Source of the DNA: Anaerolineales bacterium
GTDB taxonomy: Bacteria > Chloroflexota > Anaerolineae > Anaerolineales > UBA6663
Direction: 5' to 3'
NCBI GenBank assembly: GCA_017999235.1
Contig: JAGOBN010000290.1
Span: 1-5,870, forward strand
Length of the DNA: 5,870 nucleotides
Shown here: positions 1 through 4,535 of the stretch, one piece after another
Layout of the letters: every line of letters begins with the position of its first letter
Numbering within the stretch: the stretch's first letter is position 1
The notes under the pieces: generated by a model
Told to the model about the DNA's origin: nothing
Databases searched by the model: none
Seen by the model: the letters and a program-made list of their open reading frames with translations, nothing else
Made by a program: the position numbers and the translations under genes

Positions 1-701
1 GCCGGCTCCCGGGCCGGCGCGGGGACCCGGATCGGTATTTGCGTGGCGAGCAGCTGTTGACGCAGATCAGCCTGGGCGAAGCGGCCCAGCGAAGGCGGTC
101 CGGCCGCGGTGCGCGACCCCGCCCGGGCCGGCGGCCAGGCCGCCTGCGCCAGCGTCTGCAGATCCGGGCTTTCGAGGCGCAGCGCGCAGCACACCAGCTC
201 CGCCAGCGCGCGGGCCAGGTCGGTTAAATCCCCGCCCTGCAAAACGACGCGGGTCAGGCGCAGGTGCGTGTTCATCGCCTGCCGGATCAGGGCGCCCTCC
301 CGGTCCACCAGGCGGCGCAGGATGGCCTCGGTTAACTCGACGTAGCGGAATTCGTACGGCACTTCAATGACAGGCAGGCGCGCGCGGTCGGCGGCCTGGA
401 GCAGCGCGGCCGGCAGGCTGGTCACCGCGCCCAGCGGCGAGAACACGATCCCGGCGATCCCCAGGGTATGCAATTGCTCAATCAGATCAGGCTGCCGGCC
501 GAGGTCGGACACCAGGACCTGGGCGTCCGAGAGCAGCAGCTCGCCGCCTTTGACCCAGCGCGGGATATCGGGGATTTCGACGATGTGGACCCACTGGATG
601 GGGCGCTGCAACCCGCCGGCGCCGGCCAGCACGCGGGCGGTGTGGAAGACCTCCAACTGCAGCGCTTCCGCGACGGTGAAGGGGATGGAGAGGGCGGCCA
701 T
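1..701 (-). CDS. PucR-family transcriptional regulator, N-terminal part (runs off the left edge)
   Basis: The frame is open for 233 full codons from the ATG at 701-699 to the window edge. Residues 8-125 match the PucR N-terminal domain (PF07905 family) by eye: a TVAEAL opening, then ARVLAGAGGLQRPIQWVHIV at about 22-41, IPDIPRWVKGGELLLSDAQ at about 43-61, GIAGIVF at 81-87 and LPVIEVPYEFRYVELTEAI at 109-127. Residues 140-175 (HLRLTRVVLQGGDLTDLARAL within) resemble the start of the central CdaR/GGDEF-like region of the family. The C-terminal helix-turn-helix that binds DNA in these regulators would lie outside the window, since family members are usually about 500 residues. Known PucR proteins control purine or other catabolic genes in response to small molecules; no target is visible here. 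The start was chosen because the domain begins a few residues in and a TATAAT box sits just upstream; the ribosome site (GGGAA) is weak. It lies 68 nt downstream of the RRM gene on the same strand. Confidence 0.82.
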   Translation of the reverse strand, partial: MAALSIPFTVAEALQLEVFHTARVLAGAGGLQRPIQWVHIVEIPDIPRWVKGGELLLSDAQVLVSDLGRQPDLIEQLHTLGIAGIVFSPLGAVTSLPAALLQAADRARLPVIEVPYEFRYVELTEAILRRLVDREGALIRQAMNTHLRLTRVVLQGGDLTDLARALAELVCCALRLESPDLQTLAQAAWPPARAGSRTAAGPPSLGRFAQADLRQQLLATQIPIRVPAPAREP

Positions 702-705
702 GGCG

Positions 706-729
706 ATTCCCGGCAAGTGAAGCGGGAAT
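706..729 (-). repeat. Inverted repeat at the PucR-family start: possible operator or leader hairpin
   Basis: ATTCCCG (706-712) and CGGGAAT (723-729) form a perfect 7-bp inverted repeat with a 10-nt spacer. It lies between the TATAAT box (overlapping it at 728-729) and the ATG at 701, so it covers the expected transcription start. On the minus-strand RNA the second arm carries GGGAA, the only sequence resembling a ribosome binding site. It could be an operator for autoregulation or a hairpin that hides the ribosome site; the sequence alone does not decide. Confidence 0.45.
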
Positions 730-733
730 TATA
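728..733 (-). promoter_or_regulatory. -10 box (TATAAT) of the PucR-family gene
   Basis: The minus strand reads TATAAT, a perfect sigma-70 -10 hexamer inside the only A/T-rich patch of this GC-rich 68-nt gap. Transcription would start near 721, giving a leader of about 20 nt before the ATG at 701. No good -35 hexamer is seen at 16-18 nt (about 750-757), so activator help or a weak basal promoter is possible. It implies that the regulator can be transcribed separately from the RRM genes upstream. Confidence 0.5.
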
Positions 734-769
734 TATGAGGCCGCCCGCCCGACAGCGGCTGGGCGCGGG

Positions 770-1213
770 TTAGTGGCGCGGTGTGCCGCCGCGCCGGCGC
801 GGCTGCGGGGGGGGGGCGTCGTTGCGGTCGCCAAAGGCGCTGTACCGGCTTTGATAGCCGCCGACGACCGGCCCGCCGGGCTTGCGGCCCGCGGGTTTAC
901 GGCTCGGGCCGCTCACGCCCGCGCCAAAAGCGCTGAAGCGGCTCTGGGGCTGGCCGGCCGGCGCTTCGCGCTTCTGGGCCGGGTTGACCGTCAGGGCGCG
1001 GCCGGCCAGGGCCTGCTGATGAAACCGGCCGATGGCGGCCTGGGCTTCCGCGGGCGTGCTCATGGTCACGAAGGCGAAGCCCTTGGACTGGCCGCTGGCC
1101 TGATCCTTGATCAGATCGACCGCGATCACTTTGCCGGCCTGGGCGAACAAGTGCCGGATCTCGGATTCCGTGGTGGCATAGGCCAGATTGCCGACGTAGA
1201 GTTTGGTGTCCAT
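770..1213 (-). CDS. Single-RRM RNA-binding protein with Arg/Gly/Pro-rich tail (147 aa)
   Basis: Residues 3-77 form one RNA recognition motif. RNP2 is LYVGNL (5-10) and RNP1 is KGFAFVTM (44-51), with the aromatic residues that stack on RNA (Y6, F45, F47). Bacterial proteins of this type (cyanobacterial Rbp class, Chloroflexota homologues) bind single-stranded RNA in the cytoplasm and are often cold- or stress-induced. The tail (78-147) is basic, rich in Pro, Gly and Arg and predicted disordered, and carries a duplicated octapeptide, QSRFSAFG (90-97) and QSRYSAFG (121-128). The start at 1213 is preferred because MDTKLYVGNL aligns with the start of the neighbouring paralogue and AGGA lies 11 nt upstream (1225-1228). 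The frame stays open to 1429, but that extension has no RRM similarity. Relative to the paralogue (1807-1508) the RRM is well conserved and the tail is not. A run of ten C residues encodes the A-P-P-P segment near the C terminus. Confidence 0.85.
   Translation of the reverse strand: MDTKLYVGNLAYATTESEIRHLFAQAGKVIAVDLIKDQASGQSKGFAFVTMSTPAEAQAAIGRFHQQALAGRALTVNPAQKREAPAGQPQSRFSAFGAGVSGPSRKPAGRKPGGPVVGGYQSRYSAFGDRNDAPPPQPRRRGGTPRH
807..816 (-). repeat. Ten-base homopolymer (C10 on the coding strand) in the RRM gene tail
   Basis: The plus strand has ten consecutive G (807-816). On the coding strand this is C10, spanning codons for Ala-Pro-Pro-Pro about fourteen residues before the stop at 770. 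Such a tract is prone to slippage during replication and to miscounting in sequencing. A one-base change would replace only the last dozen or so residues. Confidence 0.9.
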
Positions 1214-1298
1214 CACATTCACTTTCCTGAGTGGGCCGGCTGGACCACGGCTGAAATTCCAGCTCGGTGCAGCGCGGCGGCCGGGTGCGGCCGGCCTG

Positions 1299-1325
1299 GT
1301 TTTATTTTGAGTTTTGTCTTGGCAA
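1299..1325 (-). promoter_or_regulatory. Weak candidate promoter for the 147-aa RRM gene
   Basis: On the minus strand, TTGCCA (1320-1325; five of six to the -35 consensus) precedes TAAAAC (1299-1304; four of six to the -10 consensus) with a short 15-nt spacer, inside the A-rich stretch 1299-1319. This is the only A/T-rich patch in the gap between the two RRM genes, so it is the likeliest place for a separate promoter. The suboptimal spacer makes the call weak; read-through from the upstream RRM gene is the alternative. Confidence 0.25.
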
Positions 1326-1367
1326 GGAGCGCCACTGCATCGGGCGGATTTGAGCTTCAGCCGAACA

Positions 1368-1390
1368 GCCAACGCGGGGAGCCGGTTGGC
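1368..1390 (-). other. Small hairpin in the gap between the RRM genes
   Basis: GCCAAC (1368-1373) and GTTGGC (1385-1390) are perfect 6-bp arms around an 11-nt loop. It is the third of three successive hairpins read in the minus direction after the 99-aa RRM gene. It has no U-tract and no known family was recognised. Confidence 0.4.
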
Positions 1391-1419
1391 GCGGGAGGCG
1401 ACCGTGGCGGTGAAACAGC

Positions 1420-1463
1420 GCTGGGGCACAGGCGGGGAAGCCGGCCCCGGCCTGTGCTCCAGC
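1420..1463 (-). terminator. Long hairpin between the RRM genes (possible transcript 3' end)
   Basis: GCACAGGC (1426-1433) pairs perfectly with GCCTGTGC (1450-1457). Four more G-C pairs form inside (1434-1437 with 1445-1448) after a one-base bulge, and five pairs form outside (1420-1424 with 1459-1463) after one mismatch. The loop is 7 nt. On the minus strand the stem is followed by GCTGTTTCACC, only a three-U run, so a classical intrinsic terminator is not proven. It may be a stabilising 3' structure, an RNase site or a partial terminator of the upstream RRM transcript. Confidence 0.45.
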
Positions 1464-1465
1464 TC

Positions 1466-1493
1466 CCGGCGCGCCCCCTGCGGAGCGCGCCGG
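1466..1493 (-). terminator. Hairpin just after the 99-aa RRM gene
   Basis: Perfect 9-bp all-G/C arms (1466-1474 and 1485-1493) flank a 10-nt loop. The hairpin starts 14 nt after the TAA of the 99-aa RRM gene in the minus direction, the usual place for a terminator or 3'-protecting structure. No U-tract follows because the next hairpin begins almost at once. Confidence 0.45.
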
Positions 1494-1507
1494 TAGTTGC
1501 TTAAGGG

Positions 1508-1807
1508 TTAGAAGCGGCGATCGTCGCGCCGGCCGCCACCACCTGAGCCGCCGCGTTCTTCGCGGGGCTTGGCGATGTTGACCGTCAGCTGGCGGTTGCT
1601 CATCGAGTAGGCATTGAACATGCTGATGGCCTTTTGGGCCTCAGCTTGTGTGCCCAGAGTGACAAAGGCGAAGCCTTTCGACCGGCCGCTGTCGCGATCC
1701 TTGATCAGAGCGACTGACGTGACGTTGCCGGCCTGCGCGAACAGCGTGCGCAGATCTTCTTCCGTTGTCCCATAGTCCAAATTGCCTACGTATAACTTGA
1801 CGTCCAT
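1508..1807 (-). CDS. Single-RRM RNA-binding protein, short form (99 aa)
   Basis: Residues 3-77 are an RNA recognition motif with RNP2 LYVGNL (5-10) and RNP1 KGFAFVTL (44-51). Y6, F45 and F47 are the expected RNA-contacting aromatics. The remaining 22 residues are a short Gly/Arg/Asp tail (ERGGSGGGGRRDDRR) typical of bacterial glycine-rich RRM proteins. The protein should bind single-stranded RNA in the cytoplasm, probably as an RNA chaperone or post-transcriptional regulator; cold induction is known for some homologues and is inferred here. The ATG at 1807 has a good ribosome site, GAGGA (1815-1819), 7 nt upstream, and MDVKLYVGNL opens exactly as in the paralogue at 1213. An in-frame, stop-free stretch reaches back to a TTG at 1888 but crosses the leader terminator and is not RRM-like. 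The gene is divergent from the kinase gene and lies upstream of the second RRM gene. Confidence 0.88.
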   Translation of the reverse strand: MDVKLYVGNLDYGTTEEDLRTLFAQAGNVTSVALIKDRDSGRSKGFAFVTLGTQAEAQKAISMFNAYSMSNRQLTVNIAKPREERGGSGGGGRRDDRRF

Positions 1808-1838
1808 TCCGATGTCCTCACTCCGGCAGGGCCGGGGG

Positions 1839-1876
1839 AAAAAAAGGGCCGCCATCCCATAAGAGGTTTGGCGGCC
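1839..1876 (-). terminator. Intrinsic terminator in the RRM leader (candidate attenuator)
   Basis: On the minus strand, GGCCGCCA (1876-1869) pairs perfectly with TGGCGGCC (1854-1847) around a 14-nt loop. One C and then seven T follow (1845-1839). This is a canonical Rho-independent terminator by shape. No minus-strand gene ends here: the element lies between the putative RRM promoter (1911-1919) and the RRM ATG (1807), about 31 nt before the start codon. It is therefore best read as a leader attenuator that must be passed or melted to express the RRM protein. A second small stem (1823-1827 with 1831-1835) lies between the U-tract and the ribosome site. Confidence 0.65.
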
Positions 1877-1910
1877 GGTACCACACAAATCCGGTTATCT
1901 GAGCCTTTAG

Positions 1911-1919
1911 ATTGTATCA
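1911..1919 (-). promoter_or_regulatory. Extended -10 promoter of the 99-aa RRM gene
   Basis: The minus strand reads TGATACAAT: an extended -10 TG, one base, then TACAAT (five of six to TATAAT). No good -35 is seen in the G/C block upstream, as is common for extended -10 promoters. Transcription would start near 1904, giving a leader of about 97 nt that contains the terminator hairpin at 1839-1876. Confidence 0.45.
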
Positions 1920-1967
1920 CGCTTTCGGCCCGGCCGCCGGCGCGTGAATCCGGGGCGCCAAACCAAG

Positions 1968-1990
1968 CCCGCCCGCTGCTCCCGGGCGGG
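1968..1990. repeat. Inverted repeat in the divergent intergenic region
   Basis: CCCGCCCG (1968-1975) and CGGGCGGG (1983-1990) are perfect 8-bp arms with a 7-nt spacer. It sits between the RRM promoter region and the kinase start (2051), so it could be an operator or a leader hairpin of the kinase transcript. No T-tract follows on the plus strand. The rest of the region (1991-2037) is the most A/T-rich part and probably holds the kinase promoter; the best -10-like hexamer there is TAAGAT (2009-2014, four of six), too weak to annotate separately. Confidence 0.35.
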
Positions 1991-2037
1991 ATCCTAAAAC
2001 GCCTGGAGTAAGATAAGGTCCATAGATAGCGCGAGAC

Positions 2038-2044
2038 GGGGAGG
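2038..2044 (+). promoter_or_regulatory. Ribosome binding site that fixes the GTG start of the kinase
   Basis: GGGGAGG ends 6 nt before the GTG at 2051. This strong site decides for the unusual GTG start, which also places the PAS domain at the very N terminus. The 6-nt spacer is part of a GGCCGGCC palindrome (2043-2050). Confidence 0.75.
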
Positions 2045-2050
2045 CCGGCC

Positions 2051-4495
2051 GTGTCCACTCATAATGATGATTATTATGCGCTGTGGCGCGCCGCGCCCGA
2101 CGGCTTCGGCCTGTTGGACGGTCAGGGCCGTTTCGTGGACATCAATGAAGCCTATGCCGCCCTGCTGGGCTACCCCCGGGCCGAGCTCCTGGGGCGGCGC
2201 CTGGCGGAGGTGGAAGCGCCGGAGACCCTGGGGGGCGCGGCCGGCTCCCTGGCGGAACTGCGGGCCAGCGGGGCCGGCCGCTTTGAAACCCGGCAGCGCG
2301 CGCGCGACGGGCAGTTGGTGGACCTGGAAGTCAGCGCTCAGTATGACGCGGCCCGCGACCGCTGGGTCTTGTTGGTGCGGGATATCACCGCGCGCCGCTG
2401 GGCCGCCGAACTGCTGCAGCAGCGCACCCAGCAATTGGGGGAACGCACCGTGGAATTGGGGGAGCGCCTCAAGGAACTGCGCTGCCTGTTGGAGCTTTCC
2501 AACTTAACGGCCACGCCGGATCTGCCCCTGAGCGAGGTCCTGCCCCGCGCGCTGGACTTGCTTCCGCCCGCCTGGCAATACCCGGCCTTGACGGCGGCCG
2601 AGTTGACGCTCCCGGGCGTCCGCTATGCCACCGCCAATTTTCGGCTGACGCCCTGGCGTCTAACCTGTCCACTGGAAGCCGGCGACCCAGCCGCCGGCCA
2701 ACTCACGCTCGTGTATTTGGAGGCGCGGCCGGCCAGCAGTTATGAAGGCCCGTTCTTGCCGGAGGAGCGCCTGCTGCTGGAAGCGGTGGCGCAGCGGCTG
2801 AGCGGCATCATCCAGCGGCGGCGCGCCGAAGAAGCCCTCCGGCTGCGGGAGATGAGCCTGAACTCGCTGCTGGACTTGAGCCAGCGCGCCCCCGACCTGC
2901 CCGAGAGCGACATTATTCAGCTGGCGCTGGAAGAAGCCGAGCGGCTGACCCTCAGCCAGATTGCGTATCTGCACTTCGTCAACCCCGACCAAGACTCCAT
3001 CCAGCTCTACACCTGGTCCCGGCAAACGCTGGCGCAGTGCCAGGCCGCCTACGCCGCGCATTATCCGCTGGCGGCGGCCGGGGTGTGGGCGGATTGCGCC
3101 CGCCAGAAGCGCCCGGTCATGCACAACGACTATCAAAACCACCCCGCCAAAAAAGGCTATCCGCCGGGGCATGCCCATCTGGTCCGCCACCTCAGCGTGC
3201 CGGTGGTGGAAAACGACCGCGTGAAGCTCATTCTGGGGGTGGGCAATAAGCCCGCGGCCTATGACGCCGCCGACGTGCGGCAGCTGCAGTTGACGGCCGA
3301 ACATCTCTGGCGCATTGTGCAGCGCAAGCGGGCCGAGGAGGCCGCGCGGCGGGAGGCGGAACGCGTGGCCACCCTGGCGCGGGTGGCGGCGCGGCTCAAC
3401 GCCCAATTGGATTTGCCGGCGGTGTTACAGACCGTGTGCGCGGAGACGGCGGGGGCGCTGGGGTTTTCCGCCGCCAGTGTGAGTTTGCTGGCCGGCGATA
3501 CGCGCACCCTGGAACCCGTCGCCGCCTGGACGGAGGCCGCCCTCCCCGGCGCGGCGCTGCCGCCGGAGGCGCTTACCTGGCTGGCGGAGGCGCCGGAGGA
3601 CGCCGACGTGGTGGTGCGGCCGCCGGGGCCGGCGCAGCCTTGGGCCGGCGCCCTGGCCGCCGCCCGCCTGACGCATGCCGGCCAGGCGCTGGGCGTGTTG
3701 GCCGCCTATACCGCCGCCGCGTCCTTCGCCTGGGCGGAAGAGGAGACGGCCCTGCTGCGCGGCCTGGCGCATCAAGCCGCGCAGGCCATCGTCAACGCGC
3801 GCCTGTTCGCCGAGGTCTCGCTCAGCCGGGAGCGCCTCCAGGCTTTGTCGCGGCGCCTGGTGGAAGTTCAGGAAGCGGAACGCCGCCATATTGCGCGTGA
3901 ACTGCATGACGAGGTGGGGCAGGTGCTCACGGCCGTCAAGATCAACTTGCAGACCCTGCGGCGGCAGCCGGCGCTGGCTCCGTCGGTCCCGCGCCTGGAT
4001 GAGACCATTGACACCGTGCAGCGCGCGCTGGAGCAGGTGCGGAATCTGTCGCTGGATTTGCGCCCGTCCATTTTGGATGATCTGGGGCTGGGGGCGGCGC
4101 TGGAGTGGTACGCCCAGCGCCTGACGCAGGCGGCCGGCCTGGAGCTGCATCTCGCCCTGCCCGAGGCCGCGCCGCGCTGGTCGCCGGTGATTGAGATCAC
4201 GTGTTTCCGCGTGGCCCAAGAAGCGCTCACCAATATTTTGCGGCACGCCGGCGCCCGGCAGGTGTGGATTGAGCTACAGCCGTCCGCGCGCGAGCTGCGC
4301 GTGCGGGTCCGCGATGACGGCCAGGGCTTTGACCCCGCCGCCGCGCGCCAGCGCGCGGCCCGCTTCGGGGCCAGCGTGGGGCTGTTGAGCATGGCGGAGC
4401 GCGTGGCCCTGGCCGGCGGCCAGTTGGAGATCGAGTCCGCGCCCGGGCAGGGCGCCAGCGTGACCGTGCGCTTTGTGGCTCCCGCGCTCCGCTGA
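2051..4495 (+). CDS. Soluble sensor histidine kinase, PAS-GAF-GAF-GAF-HisKA_3-HATPase_c (814 aa)
   Basis: Domain order by eye: PAS about 5-115 (DGFGLLDGQGRFVDINEAYA, then the LVRDITARR exit); a coiled-coil linker about 116-150; a degenerate GAF-like region about 145-256 (LLPPAWQYPAL, YEGPFLPEERLLLEAVAQRL); a clear GAF about 270-428 (RPVMHNDYQNHPAKKGYP, RHLSVPVVENDRVKLILGVG); and a third GAF about 440-585. HisKA_3 follows, with the H-box ERRHIARELHDEVGQ (610-624) and phospho-accepting His619. HATPase_c has an N-box (EALTNILRHA, Glu724/Asn728), the G1 motif DDGQGF (755-760) and the G2 region GLLSMAER (777-784). All catalytic residues are present. No transmembrane segment or signal peptide is seen, so it is cytoplasmic. 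The HisKA_3 type (NarX/DegS/LiaS group) normally phosphorylates NarL-type DNA-binding regulators; here the next gene, 40 nt downstream, is instead a receiver fused to GlgC, the likely partner. The ligands of the sensors cannot be told from the sequence. Confidence 0.93.
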   Translation: MSTHNDDYYALWRAAPDGFGLLDGQGRFVDINEAYAALLGYPRAELLGRRLAEVEAPETLGGAAGSLAELRASGAGRFETRQRARDGQLVDLEVSAQYDAARDRWVLLVRDITARRWAAELLQQRTQQLGERTVELGERLKELRCLLELSNLTATPDLPLSEVLPRALDLLPPAWQYPALTAAELTLPGVRYATANFRLTPWRLTCPLEAGDPAAGQLTLVYLEARPASSYEGPFLPEERLLLEAVAQRLSGIIQRRRAEEALRLREMSLNSLLDLSQRAPDLPESDIIQLALEEAERLTLSQIAYLHFVNPDQDSIQLYTWSRQTLAQCQAAYAAHYPLAAAGVWADCARQKRPVMHNDYQNHPAKKGYPPGHAHLVRHLSVPVVENDRVKLILGVGNKPAAYDAADVRQLQLTAEHLWRIVQRKRAEEAARREAERVATLARVAARLNAQLDLPAVLQTVCAETAGALGFSAASVSLLAGDTRTLEPVAAWTEAALPGAALPPEALTWLAEAPEDADVVVRPPGPAQPWAGALAAARLTHAGQALGVLAAYTAAASFAWAEEETALLRGLAHQAAQAIVNARLFAEVSLSRERLQALSRRLVEVQEAERRHIARELHDEVGQVLTAVKINLQTLRRQPALAPSVPRLDETIDTVQRALEQVRNLSLDLRPSILDDLGLGAALEWYAQRLTQAAGLELHLALPEAAPRWSPVIEITCFRVAQEALTNILRHAGARQVWIELQPSARELRVRVRDDGQGFDPAAARQRAARFGASVGLLSMAERVALAGGQLEIESAPGQGASVTVRFVAPALR

Positions 4496-4524
4496 GAGAG
4501 TGGAGTCCGCCGGGGGTCCGCGCG

Positions 4525-4531
4525 AAGGAGG
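4525..4531 (+). promoter_or_regulatory. Ribosome binding site of the REC-GlgC gene
   Basis: AAGGAGG lies 4 nt before the ATG at 4536, in the 40-nt gap after the kinase stop. This near-perfect site shows that translation starts at the receiver. No comparable site precedes the internal GlgC-like ATG at 4998, where the upstream bases read CACAGCGCCTGG. Confidence 0.8.
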
Positions 4532-4535
4532 CCCT

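Noticed and set aside
1278..1310. Plus-strand hairpin CGGCCG-GGTG-CGGCCG followed by T-rich sequence, resembling a terminator
   Set aside because: No plus-strand gene ends here, the stem is only 6 bp, the T-run is interrupted and begins six bases after the stem, and the patch is better explained as the A-rich leader of the minus-strand RRM gene.
1214..1429. In-frame upstream extension of the 147-aa RRM protein to 1429
   Set aside because: The 72 extra residues are low-complexity and basic, start within a hairpin, and precede the conserved MDTKLYVGNL start with its own AGGA site.
773..1504. Long plus-strand open frame opposite the 147-aa RRM gene
   Set aside because: It is antisense to a clear RRM, has an Ala/Gly/Arg composition typical of GC-rich shadows, and shows no recognisable domain or ribosome site.
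1808..1888. In-frame upstream extension of the 99-aa RRM protein to a TTG at 1888
   Set aside because: It crosses the leader terminator, lacks RRM similarity, and the ATG at 1807 has a good GAGGA site and matches the paralogue's start.
2660..4246. Long minus-strand open frames opposite the kinase (2660-3406 and 3425-4246)
   Set aside because: They mirror a well-supported multidomain kinase, are rich in Gln/Arg/Gly, and have no domain signature; this is usual for the antisense frame of GC-rich genes.
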